A DNA stretch of 64,000 bases from DASXZH01 sp036502005. GTDB taxonomy: Bacteria > Armatimonadota > Fimbriimonadia > Fimbriimonadales > Fimbriimonadaceae. The stretch covers positions 1-64,000 of the forward strand of contig DASXZH010000001.1 of NCBI GenBank assembly GCA_036502005.1, written 5' to 3'. A model generated the notes under the pieces. The model was not told the origin of the DNA and ran no database searches. It saw only the letters and a program-made list of their open reading frames with translations. Shown here in pieces: positions 1 through 7,871 of this stretch (within the stretch, counting starts at the first letter, position 1; the number at the start of each line of letters is the position of its first letter). The translations under genes and the position numbers were made by a program.

Positions 1-230
1 CGGATCCACTCGTCACTGCGATATCAAACACCCTCTGAGGTCTTTGAACAGTGGCACATGGAGCAGGCAAGTTGAAGGAGCACCCCCCTCTCTCAATCGA
101 CCAAAATCTGTACAGGATTTCTGGTCCACTACAGTGAGTCCGCGAACCGGGGGAGGTCCCGTGAAACAAAACTTGGCAAAAGGCGGTCGGAATTTGCTCC
201 CAGCTTTATCCATCCGCCATCCTCCATCCC
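1..230. other. intergenic, partial dispersed repeat, no gene seen
   Basis: No convincing coding region. Open frames here lack recognisable protein character and run antisense to one another. Positions 134-156 carry GTGAGTCCGCGAACCGG followed by GGGAGG, the right half of the dispersed palindromic repeat seen complete at 4945-4988 and 46570-46614. The left half is not recognisable, so this is a truncated copy. The stretch lies downstream of the minus-strand DinB-like gene. Confidence 0.6.
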
Positions 231-758
231 CTATCCCCTCCTCACCCGCTTCCCCATCTCGTGAAGCAAAACCGCCTGGCCGCCATGGTAGGAATCGTGT
301 CCGATTACGTGTGCCACGACCCAACGCATGGTGGTGGTTTCCCATTCCCGCTCATGGACAACTTCAGGACCCGGGAAGTTCTTAAAGGTCTCCAACGTTC
401 GGGCCCGCACCTTGTCCAGAAGGTCGTAATAGTAAGAAATCGGTTCCTTTGGCGGACTCGGCCATGAGCCGTTATATTGGTCGATTTCGGCGCTCATGTA
501 GGTCTGCGCTTCCTCCGGCGAAATGGTGCGGCCAAGGCAAAATTCTTCGAACCAATAGGCCTCAACTTCCGCAATATGGAGCAGCACCCCTCCAATGCTG
601 TAGCCCTTGGGATAGGGCTGCCAGACAATAAGTTCGGGCGTTGGCTCGCCAAGCTCATCTCGCCACTCTCTGGAACTATCCTGAAGGGTGGACAGCAAGG
701 TGGCGTAGGGCTCCGGATAAACGGGAAGGGGGGCGATATCGAAATGCGGTTTGCTCAT
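231..758 (-). CDS. DinB-like protein (DinB/DUF664 superfamily)
   Basis: A 175-residue soluble protein with the layout of the DinB four-helix-bundle superfamily, whose members bind a divalent metal through spaced histidines and act as thiol- or stress-linked enzymes. An early helix contains GGVLLHIAEVEAYWFEE, where His is followed by Glu in the usual first metal site. The C-terminal part has VVAHVIGHDSYHGGQAVLLHEM with the HxxxH-type pair (H-D-S-Y-H) typical of the family. The ATG at 758 gives the full-length domain. The next gene upstream, at 763-1278 on the same strand, is also DinB-like and only 4 bp away, so the two are probably co-transcribed. Substrate unknown. Confidence 0.8.
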   Translation of the reverse strand: MSKPHFDIAPLPVYPEPYATLLSTLQDSSREWRDELGEPTPELIVWQPYPKGYSIGGVLLHIAEVEAYWFEEFCLGRTISPEEAQTYMSAEIDQYNGSWPSPPKEPISYYYDLLDKVRARTLETFKNFPGPEVVHEREWETTTMRWVVAHVIGHDSYHGGQAVLLHEMGKRVRRG

Positions 759-762
759 AGGT

Positions 763-1278
763 TTAGTTGAATTGAGGCAGGTTTAAGAAGTTTTGCCATG
801 GGCCAATTTTGCCCACATACTGCGCGGAATAGGATTTGAAGATCTGCCCCATATGATAAATATCGTGGGCGACCCAGGTGGTTAGCAATTCTTCTACAAT
901 GAATGGCCCGAAGCGGGCGTGCGTGCCTGGCTTTTTGAAGTCCTCCTCGGTTAGTTGGAGGTCTTTCAGTTCTTGTATTCGCTGAGGCCGCAGTTTTTCG
1001 AACTCGGTGAGCAATTCCGCAACTGTTGCGGTGGCCAGGAGTTCATCTTCCTCTATGTTCAAGGCGGGTGTGGATTCCCCAGTAAGGGCGCGCCGGATGC
1101 GCTGAACCCATGATTCGCGGTCAATCAAGATCAAGTGCGCCACAGTCTGCCTCGGGCTCAGCAGTTCGGGCCCGTGACGGCTGTCCAGCCACGAATCCGG
1201 TTGCCCCTCGATAATGGCCCGTAACATGCGCGGCGTCCGGGCCAGCGGCTCGGTAAAGTTGGAAAGGTCTAAGACCAT
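763..1278 (-). CDS. DinB-like protein
   Basis: A 171-residue second member of the DinB superfamily, placed 4 bp upstream of another one on the same strand. It shows the typical N-terminal helix with QTVAHLILIDRESW (first metal His) and the C-terminal TTWVAHDIYHMGQI, where HDIYH is the classic HxxxH signature. The sequence resembles the group described as 'DinB family protein' with PRMLRAIIEGQPDSWL near the N terminus. The start at 1278 is ATG and precedes a short divergent promoter space before the plus-strand DUF302 gene at 1320. Two adjacent DinB genes suggest local duplication. Function beyond metal-bundle fold unknown. Confidence 0.8.
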   Translation of the reverse strand: MVLDLSNFTEPLARTPRMLRAIIEGQPDSWLDSRHGPELLSPRQTVAHLILIDRESWVQRIRRALTGESTPALNIEEDELLATATVAELLTEFEKLRPQRIQELKDLQLTEEDFKKPGTHARFGPFIVEELLTTWVAHDIYHMGQIFKSYSAQYVGKIGPWQNFLNLPQFN

Positions 1279-1319
1279 ATATCCATGTCTTACCCGAGTA
1301 ATCTTTGCTTAGGGGGACC

Positions 1320-1706
1320 ATGGATAACGGCATTGTAACTTTGGAAAGCAGCCATTCGGTGGATGAGACGGTGGCGAAGCTGCTTGACATGTTGGAGGCG
1401 AAGGGCGTAACGGTTTTCGCGGCGGTGGATCACAGCGGTGAGGCTGCCAAGGCAGGGCTCGCCATGCCGAACACCAAGTTGGTTATATTTGGAAGCCCGG
1501 CGGCGGGAACGCCGCTCATGCTGGCTTCGCCATCGTCCGCCCTTGATTTGCCATTGAAAATCCTTATCGCGGAAGACGAGAAAGGCAAGGTGTTTATTTC
1601 CTACAACAGCCCGGAGTATCTCGCGAACAGGCACAACTTGCCAAAGGAACTGCTAAAGAACATAGAGGTTATCGTGACGATAGCCAACGCTATCGCAAGG
1701 TCATGA
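1320..1706 (+). CDS. DUF302 family protein
   Basis: A 128-residue protein matching the DUF302 pattern: an N-terminal SVDETVAKLLDMLEAKGVTVFAAVDHSGEAAKAGL, then NTKLVIFGSPAAGTPLM, then LPLKILIAEDEKGKVFISYNSPEYLA. Family members are small periplasmic or cytosolic alpha/beta proteins of unknown role. I chose the ATG at 1320 over an in-frame ATG at 1305 because AGGGGG lies at 1311-1316 with normal spacing. No signal peptide is seen. The stop overlaps the start of the next gene (ATGA at 1703-1706), so translation of the downstream DinB-like gene is probably coupled. Confidence 0.85.
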   Translation: MDNGIVTLESSHSVDETVAKLLDMLEAKGVTVFAAVDHSGEAAKAGLAMPNTKLVIFGSPAAGTPLMLASPSSALDLPLKILIAEDEKGKVFISYNSPEYLANRHNLPKELLKNIEVIVTIANAIARS

Positions 1707-2155
1707 ACGAGACTTCTTGGAAAAAGACTCTCGAACTCTTCGATGAGAATGAAAGGCGCTTATCGCAAATGGCGCCAGCCGATCCGATGCCTTCTGCCAA
1801 GTTTTGCCGGGAATCCGCTCATCGAACGCTGGGCCATTTAACTGCCTGCCAGACGGCTTGGATTCCATACATTCGGCAACTGAAAGAGGGGAAAACACGC
1901 GGGTCGATACCGATCAACCCCGATCCGTTGTTTCGCAAGTTTGGATTCGGTACGGTGACATGGCAGGAACTTCTAAACCGCTTCCAAAAAAAGCGCGCAG
2001 AATGAAGCTCACTCCTCGCCGAGGTCGACCCAGCGAAAGAGCTACAAACTCCAAAAAGGATACTAACCGCGCGGGCTCTAACCAAGCGATTGGTCGATCA
2101 TGAGAAGCGGCATATTGATGCGCTGCTGAAAGCCGAACTAAAGAGTGCGTTCTGA
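1703..2155 (+). pseudogene. DinB-like protein interrupted by an in-frame TGA
   Basis: Residues 1-100 (1703-2002) read as the first two thirds of a DinB superfamily protein, with HRTLGHLTACQTAW giving the first metal-binding helix. A TGA stop sits at 2003-2005. The same frame stays open afterwards to a second stop at 2153-2155, coding SSLLAEVDPAKELQ and then LVDHEKRHIDALL, which is the missing C-terminal HxxxH helix. The whole would be about 150 residues, normal for the family. It is therefore a nonsense change rather than a frameshift, possibly TGG to TGA. Other genes here end in TGA, so codon reassignment is unlikely. It overlaps the DUF302 gene by 4 bp. Either a pseudogene or one base-call error. 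Confidence 0.7.
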
Positions 2156-2168
2156 GCCATAGTAGGTC

Positions 2169-3086
2169 GTGAGCGACGAATTCTATGCCCGCCCGATGGT
2201 GAAGCGTTTAACTGAGGTTTTTGCGTACCCTAGCTCTCCCCAGATCATAACTGAGGCTCAATTCGATTACATGCCCAAACTGCTGATTGAAACCGCGCGT
2301 AAGCCATGGCATGAAATAGGCCGGAGCGACTATTGGGCCTACCTTTTGGACCTCTGCTATGTCGATCTACAACAGGACCTATTCGACTATCTTTTTCCGG
2401 CCTTTCTGATTAAATGGTGGGAGGGACAGCTTAGCCGCAGAGGGGGACCGAGCAGCGGAGAAACTGATTTCTACCGCGCGATCGACACTGGCCAGTGTCT
2501 TTTTAAGATGATGGATGATGGGCGCAGGTCCCAAATATTTGCTTGGATGATCGACGCCTATATTGAGGGCGTAGATGCTTGGGGTGGTTCCCTATCAACA
2601 GACATCGGCGATCACTATGAGGACGAGCCCTTCAATCTTGACGGACCGCTTGGGTCTTTTAGCTCACTTGGCCAGTCCGTACCGATTATTAACGGGGCAA
2701 TAGACAATCTACTGGACGTTTCGTCGCTAGGGCGAGCGCAGTGGTGGCTAGTATTTGCATCGATACTGGCCTGGGACAAAGAGCCTTGCCCGTTCCTGCC
2801 CGAGTATCTGGGGCCGGACGGCTGTCCAATTTCTTTGAGCTGCAGAGAGTCTGGGATTAGCAGCCATGGATACTTAGACTCAAATCTGTTAGCATTCAAG
2901 CAGAAAATAAGCTATTCCGCGGTAAAGACCTCCCTGTCTAAATCGTTAGCCTATCTCAGGAATACTCCGCATAGCGACTGGACTAGCTCTACTCTGGCTA
3001 AGATAAAGACGGACGAAACTATCTGCGCAGAGAGGTTAACTAGGCTGGTTCTGGAAATGTCCCAGCCTGACCTAGGTTTGGACTAA
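2169..3086 (+). CDS. hypothetical protein, unrecognised
   Basis: A 305-residue soluble protein starting at GTG 2169, with AGTAGG close upstream; an internal ATG at 2196 is an alternative. I do not recognise a family. It has no signal peptide or membrane segment. It is rich in Trp and Tyr in the first half (YWAYLLDLCYVDLQQDLFDYLFPAFLIKWWEGQL), suggesting a helical fold, and has a cluster of cysteines around residues 210-230. Codon choice (many CTA, AGG, TTA) looks unlike the neighbouring genes, which hints at transfer. A small stem-loop follows at 3095-3121. Nothing nearby indicates a function. Confidence 0.6.
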   Translation: MSDEFYARPMVKRLTEVFAYPSSPQIITEAQFDYMPKLLIETARKPWHEIGRSDYWAYLLDLCYVDLQQDLFDYLFPAFLIKWWEGQLSRRGGPSSGETDFYRAIDTGQCLFKMMDDGRRSQIFAWMIDAYIEGVDAWGGSLSTDIGDHYEDEPFNLDGPLGSFSSLGQSVPIINGAIDNLLDVSSLGRAQWWLVFASILAWDKEPCPFLPEYLGPDGCPISLSCRESGISSHGYLDSNLLAFKQKISYSAVKTSLSKSLAYLRNTPHSDWTSSTLAKIKTDETICAERLTRLVLEMSQPDLGLD

Positions 3087-3094
3087 TAATCCGG

Positions 3095-3121
3095 GTAGGC
3101 ACAAGAACCGATGCCTACTTT
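3095..3121 (+). terminator. possible terminator between convergent genes
   Basis: A perfect 7-bp stem GTAGGCA/TGCCTAC with a 10-nt loop, followed by TTTA. It directly follows the unknown gene ending at 3086 and overlaps the stop of the convergent SGNH hydrolase. The U-tract is short, so a rho-independent role is only plausible. Confidence 0.4.
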
Positions 3122-3783
3122 ACAAGCTGCGCCAAAATCGGCGTTAGGTTCTTCACCCAAATCGCGTAGCCCATCGGGTTCATGTGTAGTTGATCTTCCA
3201 CGAAAAGCTCCGGCCTCGGGCCGCCGGTAGGGGTTAGCATCTGGTCGAAAACATCCATAAAAAGCAGGTTATGCCCGTGATGGGAGAAATCCTTTATCAG
3301 CCGGTTAGCCTTCTTCATATCATCGATATGCACCCAGCGGGAGGGGGCGGGTGAGATAGAAATATAGATGATCTTGGTTTCCGGCAGCTTGGCCCTCACC
3401 TTTGCCACAAACTGCTTGTAGTCATCAAAAACCGTATCCGCCGATTTGCCCTCAGCGATGTCGTTGGTTCCCGCAAAAAAGACGATGATCTTTGGTTTGT
3501 AAGGCGTTACGATTCGGTCGCAGAAGCGAACGCTGTCGCTTACCGCCGACCCGCCGAAGCCGCGGTTAATGCAGTTGTATTTGGGGAAGTCCGTCTTGAG
3601 TGCCTCCCACCGAACGATGCTTGAACTGCCCACAAATACGATGCCGCCAGGTTTCGGCGGGTTTACCGCGTCCTGCGCTTCGAAATGCTCAATATCCGAT
3701 TCGAAGGGAACCTGAGCCTGTTGAGCGAGAACTTGCATCATAGATAGAGCGAAGATAAACAGGAACGAGCAGACTCGAAGCAT
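3115..3783 (-). CDS. secreted SGNH/GDSL-type hydrolase
   Basis: A 222-residue protein with a clear signal peptide (MLRVCSFLFIFALSMMQVLAQQ). It shows the SGNH blocks: IVFVGSSSIVRW (block I, nucleophile Ser in the GSSS variant), NRGFGGSAV (block II Gly), FFAGTNDI (block III, Gly-x-Asn-Asp) and VEDQLHMNPMGY (block V, the Asp-x-x-His catalytic pair). It probably acts in the periplasm on an acetyl or acyl ester, perhaps on carbohydrate. The start codon at 3783 directly abuts the stop of the alcohol dehydrogenase gene at 3784, so the two form one minus-strand operon. The substrate cannot be told from sequence. Confidence 0.88.
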   Translation of the reverse strand: MLRVCSFLFIFALSMMQVLAQQAQVPFESDIEHFEAQDAVNPPKPGGIVFVGSSSIVRWEALKTDFPKYNCINRGFGGSAVSDSVRFCDRIVTPYKPKIIVFFAGTNDIAEGKSADTVFDDYKQFVAKVRAKLPETKIIYISISPAPSRWVHIDDMKKANRLIKDFSHHGHNLLFMDVFDQMLTPTGGPRPELFVEDQLHMNPMGYAIWVKNLTPILAQLVK

Positions 3784-4830
3784 CTACTTCAAACTCGCGA
3801 TATCGATCACGAACCGATAGCGGACGTCGCTCTTGAGCATGCGTTCGTAGGCTTCGTTGATTTGGGGCATTTGGATCAGTTCGATGTCGCAAACAATCCC
3901 CTTCTCCGCGCAGTAATCCAGCATTTCTTGGGTCTCTTTGATGCCGCCAATAAGCGATCCGCTAAGCGAACGCCGCTTTGCCAGTAAGGAAAAGGCAGAG
4001 ATCGGTGAAGGTTCTGGAACGCCTACAATTACCATGCGTCCATCAAGCTTCAACAGGTTCAGGTAGGCGTTGTAATCGTGGGCGGCAGAAACCGTATCAA
4101 GAAGGAAATCGAAGGTCGCAGCTTCGGCAGCAAAGGCTTCGGCATCGCTGGTGTTCAGGTAGGCATCCGCGCCCAGGCGCTTGGCATCGTCTTTCTTCTT
4201 ATCCGAATGGCTCAGCACGGTGACATGGGCGCCCATTGCGTGGGCGAACTTCACTCCCATGTGGCCCAAACCTCCCAGGCCCACAATTCCAACCTTCATA
4301 CCGGGCTTCACACCGAAGTGGTGAAGCGGGGAATAGGTGGTTATTCCAGCGCACAAGAGAGGGGCAGCGGCATCCAGCGGCAGGGAATCGGGAATGCGCA
4401 GAACATAGTTTTCGTCCACCACTATCTGAGTGGAATAGCCGCCAAACGTGTTGCCGGTTCCGTTTTTCTCGGGCGCATTGTAAGTAAAGGTGGCGCCCTT
4501 TTCGCAGTATTGTTCTTCGTCAGCTTTACAAGCTGCGCAGGTTCGGCAGGAATCTACAAAGCAGCCTATACCAACCGTATCGCCGGGCTTCCACTTGGTT
4601 ACGCTTGACCCGACTCGGCTAATTTTTCCTACGATCTCGTGCCCAGGCACCATTGGATAAATCGAGTTTCGCCACTCCCCGCGGGCAAAATGGATATCGG
4701 TGTGGCACACCCCGCAGTAAAGGATTTCGATCAAAACGTCGTTGGGACCGGGCTCTCTTCGATCAAAGCTCCAGGGTGCCAATGGGGCGGATTCAGAAAG
4801 GACTGCGTAAGCGGAAGTGGGAAGACTCAT
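3784..4830 (-). CDS. zinc-dependent alcohol dehydrogenase, YahK/cinnamyl type
   Basis: A 348-residue medium-chain dehydrogenase. The catalytic zinc ligand motif CGVCHTD begins at Cys39 and is followed by GHE at 63-65; the structural zinc cysteines are at 95, 98, 101 and 109. The Rossmann motif VGLGGLGHMG is near residue 183. The layout and the C-terminal end YRFVIDIASLK match NAD(P)H-dependent aldehyde reductases of the YahK/AdhC (cinnamyl alcohol dehydrogenase) group, which reduce a broad range of aldehydes. The ATG at 4830 gives full length. It is first in an operon with the SGNH hydrolase. Physiological substrate unknown. Confidence 0.9.
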   Translation of the reverse strand: MSLPTSAYAVLSESAPLAPWSFDRREPGPNDVLIEILYCGVCHTDIHFARGEWRNSIYPMVPGHEIVGKISRVGSSVTKWKPGDTVGIGCFVDSCRTCAACKADEEQYCEKGATFTYNAPEKNGTGNTFGGYSTQIVVDENYVLRIPDSLPLDAAAPLLCAGITTYSPLHHFGVKPGMKVGIVGLGGLGHMGVKFAHAMGAHVTVLSHSDKKKDDAKRLGADAYLNTSDAEAFAAEAATFDFLLDTVSAAHDYNAYLNLLKLDGRMVIVGVPEPSPISAFSLLAKRRSLSGSLIGGIKETQEMLDYCAEKGIVCDIELIQMPQINEAYERMLKSDVRYRFVIDIASLK

Positions 4831-4944
4831 ACGGGGTTGAGTCTACCTTTGGGATTGGTGAGAGCAAAGCGAGTCATAGGCCCTTTCAGTTATCAGCGTT
4901 AAAGCTAGGAGTAAAGGGCGATTCTTTAAGGTTCGTGGTGCGAG

Positions 4945-4988
4945 CCTCTCCCGGTTCGCGGACTCACCGACCTCTCCATCCGGGAGAG
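4945..4988. repeat. dispersed palindromic repeat, CTCTCCCG family, complete copy
   Basis: An imperfect palindrome beginning CCTCTCCCGGTTCGCGG and ending CCATCCGGGAGAG. It is the reverse complement, with the same internal words, of the copy at 46570-46614. Other members are at 134-156 (partial), 16436-16480 and 63902-63950. It sits in the 212-bp gap upstream of the alcohol dehydrogenase, in which no gene is seen. Confidence 0.7.
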
Positions 4989-5042
4989 ATTTGTGGCTGC
5001 GGAAATTCCCAGGCCGACCCTCATAAACGTCAATGCCCCGGC

Positions 5043-5237
5043 CTAGTTACTACCCACTACAATGTGTTGAATCCATTTTGGCCTTTCCGGAGCATCGAAA
5101 TGGCATTCGACCGCCTCCAGGATATTCGACCTTACTTCTTCTAGGTTATCGCCCTGCGTGTATATGGACGCGCCGAGCGCATTTGCCTTGTAGCCCCCTT
5201 CGGGAGATTCGCGTACCTCGAAATAGATTTCGCTCAT
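5043..5237 (-). CDS. HicB-like small protein, orphan
   Basis: A 64-residue protein with the pattern of the short HicB-like group, often mislabelled as a dehydrogenase subunit: YFEVRESPEGGYKANALGASIYTQGDNLEEVRSNILEAVECHF. The family folds as a small RNase-H-like antitoxin core and usually precedes a HicA-type mRNA interferase gene. No HicA-like frame follows; reading on past the stop (5043 downward) quickly enters the palindromic repeat at 4945-4988. The partner may have been lost or replaced by the repeat. Without a toxin its role is unclear. Confidence 0.65.
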   Translation of the reverse strand: MSEIYFEVRESPEGGYKANALGASIYTQGDNLEEVRSNILEAVECHFDAPERPKWIQHIVVGSN

Positions 5238-5256
5238 CGGTTACATTGTACATTTC

Positions 5257-6826
5257 TCAATCGCCAAGGATGCACTTTGCCGCATTGTGACCTGGAATAC
5301 CGCTGACCGCACCGCCGCGTAGCGCTGAAGCACCAGCCCTATACACACGGGGGAATTCTGTTTCCACGCCCCATGTGCCGGCATCTTCCGGGTTTTCTGC
5401 GAAGGGCCAGGAAAGCGTGTCGTGAAAGATGTTGCCCTGATCGAGGTCGACTTCTTTCTCCAAATCCTGCGGCGTTTTGATTTCCAGGCAGAGCTGGCCT
5501 TCATTGTCGCGTGCTAGGCAGTCCTCGAAGGGCTCCGCACAGAGCCGATTGAGGCCCTCTAAATAGAGTTGTTTCACCCCTTCCTTTCTGGCGTGGTGAT
5601 CTTGCTCGAAGAGCCGATAGGGCATATCTAGACCGAATAAGGTTAGGGTGTGGTAGCCCTTCTGTTGGAGTTCGGGCGAAAGGATGGAGGGATCGGTGAG
5701 CGTGTGACAATACATTTCGCCGGGAGCGGGGTTGGGGATCTTGCAGACTTTGGATTCTTCGTACGAGGTCTGCATCTCGGCATACCCCTCATCGATATGG
5801 AATGACCCGGCAAACGCTTCTTTCGGCTCAACTCCCGACTTGAGTTGCGGCAACCGTTTGAGGAGCATGTTGATCTTGACCACCGAACCCTCATCGGTTT
5901 CGGCTGGTTGCCAGGTGCGGTTAAAGAGCTTAGCAAAGGTTTTTGGGCCCTGCGTTGACCAGCACATGGGTTGCCTTGACTTCTTGATCCTTGCCTTCGT
6001 GCTGGAAGGTAACCGTATGCTTATTCGGGCCAAGTTCTACGTTTGTTACTTGTGAATTGGCTTGAGTTTGCACGCCGCCGCGCCGACAGACTGCGAGAAG
6101 GGAATCTACGAGAGAGCGCATTCCGCCAACGGGTACACGCCATTCGCCGTTTCCACCGCCAATCACGTGATAGAGGAAACACTTATTCTGAAGCAGGCTG
6201 GGATCGTGAGGATGGGTGTGGGCGCCGATTTTGCCGTCGGTCATGACTAGGCCACGGAGAGCGTCGTGTTCAACGTAGTTCTCAATCACTTGGCCAAGCG
6301 GTTCCTCGATAAACGACTGCCAAGCTTCAATTTCCTTTGTGGAAGACATCAAACTCTTAAACTCTGCGCGGCTCTTGAGCGGGGACAACATGGTTGGCCA
6401 AACCTTTTGAGCAATCGCCGTTTCTAGATCAATCAACTTTTGATAGCGATGCCAGGCTTTGTCGCTGCCGGTCATTTCGCGAATCGATTCCATCGATCTG
6501 TTTTGATCGACATTGGAAAGTACCAAGCCCTTAGGATTGCCGCTCGCATCTTTGTAAGGCGTAAAAGAGGCTGTAGTTCGTCGCTTGGTTTCAAAAGTGA
6601 GGCCTAGGTCGTCAACGATCTTCTGCGGAAAAAGGGAAACCAAATAAGAGTAGCGCGAAAGCCACGCGTCGTAATCGGGGAAGACTTTTTGCGAGGCGGT
6701 CGCCCCGCCGAGGGTCCCGTTCCGCTCCAGAACGAGCACAGATTTCCCAGCTTGCCCCAAGTAGGCGGCGGCAACCAAGCCATTGTGCCCGCTGCCAATC
6801 AAGACAGCATCGTATGAGGCTGCCAA
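5257..6826 (-). pseudogene. phytoene desaturase-family FAD oxidoreductase, frameshifted
   Basis: An N-terminal part (6826 down to about 5930) has the FAD-binding start YDAVLIGSGHNGLVAAAYL and the downstream VLERNGTLGGATAS. The C-terminal part (about 5940 to 5257) is in the +1 frame and continues AKLFNRTWQPAETDEGSVVKINMLLKRLP through to SGIPGHNAA, the usual C-terminal FAD contact. Together they make a PYROXD2/CrtI-like protein of about 520 residues. The break lies in CCCAAAAACC near 5935-5945 and one extra A explains it. The open frame extends to 6910, but that would overlap the divergent gene at 6902. TTG at 6826, just before the Rossmann fold, is the likelier start. Substrate not predictable. 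A true pseudogene or an assembly indel. Confidence 0.75.
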
Positions 6827-6901
6827 ATAAGATAAATCCACTTGGCATAATTTACCGGTTGGTAATTTGGCGTAGGTTAACCGAGAGGTATTCTTCGGCC
6901 T

Positions 6902-7267
6902 ATGAGACAATTGCCGATATCCCTTGAGGAGCAGCGGGCGATTACTTCAAAAGAGCTCGCGAGACTCATCATGGACCTGCTAATCAGAAATGATGGCATG
7001 GCCCCGCAAGAGAGAAATTGGAAGGTCAGCTATTACCCATTTCAACTTTCAGCATTGCGATCATTCGAGATAATCGGACACGCAAACCCCGAGGTCCCTG
7101 AGTTCGCAAGAAAGTGGAATGAGGCTGTTGCTCTGCTCAAATCACGCGCATTCATCATGTTGGATCCGTCACAGGACAATCGGGACGATTTCGTTTTGCC
7201 GACATCGCTAGCAACCGAAGAGAGCCTAGAAAACGAGTTGGGACAAGCTGAGTTAGGCGCGGCCTAA
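6902..7267 (+). CDS. hypothetical protein, partner of TIR-like gene
   Basis: A 121-residue soluble protein, ATG at 6902, lying 6 bp before the TIR-like gene on the same strand. I do not recognise a family. Residues about 1-30 look helical (SLEEQRAITSKELARLIMDLLIRNDG) and residues 85-110 (AVALLKSRAFIMLDPSQDNRDDFVLP) resemble the wing part of a winged-helix domain, but this is only an impression. The tight spacing implies one transcript with the TIR gene, so it may be its sensor, adaptor or regulator. No catalytic motif is visible and it is too short for a nucleotide cyclase. Confidence 0.6.
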   Translation: MRQLPISLEEQRAITSKELARLIMDLLIRNDGMAPQERNWKVSYYPFQLSALRSFEIIGHANPEVPEFARKWNEAVALLKSRAFIMLDPSQDNRDDFVLPTSLATEESLENELGQAELGAA

Positions 7268-7273
7268 GTAAGA

Positions 7274-7807
7274 ATGGCGCTCTACCCATCTATAAAACCA
7301 TTCATAGTTCACGGGCATGATCATGCTTTTCGAGACCAGATTACTCATCACCTTAGAAACACGTTGGGGATGGCTGAGCCTCTGATTCTTGACGGTGTCG
7401 CGAGCGCAGGACGCACGGTGATCGAGAAGTTCGAGGAGGAATCGGCGAAGTGCAACATAGCGGTGGTGCTTCTCACACCTGACGACGAGGCCAAAACAAC
7501 AACGGGCGTGTCTTATAACACTGCTCGAGCAAATGTCTGGCTTGAACTCGGATATTTCATCGCAACCTTCGGTCGCAAAAGCGGCAGAACCCTCCTGATC
7601 TATAAGAAGGGTTTGGATATTCCAACCGATTTGGCCGGACTCGTTTACATTGATGCAACTAGCGGGATTACCGATCAGAATGTGTCAAAGAGATTAGAAA
7701 CTGAGCTGAACTACATTGTAAATTCCGGAATTGGTGCATCGCCTATAGGAGGGCCCGGGCTCCAGGGCAGTTATGCCGTGACGGGTCGCCTGAACCTAAC
7801 TCCTTGA
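7274..7807 (+). CDS. TIR-like predicted nucleotide-binding protein (CAP12/PycTIR type)
   Basis: A 177-residue protein matching the TIR-like family of bacterial defence effectors found in CBASS (Cap12) and Pycsar (PycTIR). Motifs in order: FIVHGHDHAFRDQI at 10-23, GRTVIEKFEEES at 46-57, VVLLTPDD at 64-71, and RANVWLELGYFIATFGR at 85-101, where Glu91 is the expected catalytic residue of NAD-cleaving TIRs. Known relatives degrade NAD when a cyclic nucleotide binds a linked sensor domain. Here there is no STING or other sensor in the same chain and no cyclase gene nearby. The only partner is the 121-residue protein 6 bp upstream. I infer an NADase-type defence effector; activator unknown. Confidence 0.82.
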   Translation: MALYPSIKPFIVHGHDHAFRDQITHHLRNTLGMAEPLILDGVASAGRTVIEKFEEESAKCNIAVVLLTPDDEAKTTTGVSYNTARANVWLELGYFIATFGRKSGRTLLIYKKGLDIPTDLAGLVYIDATSGITDQNVSKRLETELNYIVNSGIGASPIGGPGLQGSYAVTGRLNLTP

Positions 7808-7871
7808 CGGTCTCATTTTTAAACCGGCCCTTTTTCTAGGCTTGGATATTCGGCGAGTGTAGAATCACAAT

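Noticed and set aside
5930..5950. Possible programmed frameshift in the phytoene-desaturase-like gene (CCCAAAAACC)
   Set aside because: The needed shift is +1, not the -1 expected for such a slippery run, and there is no functional reason for it. A one-base indel is simpler.
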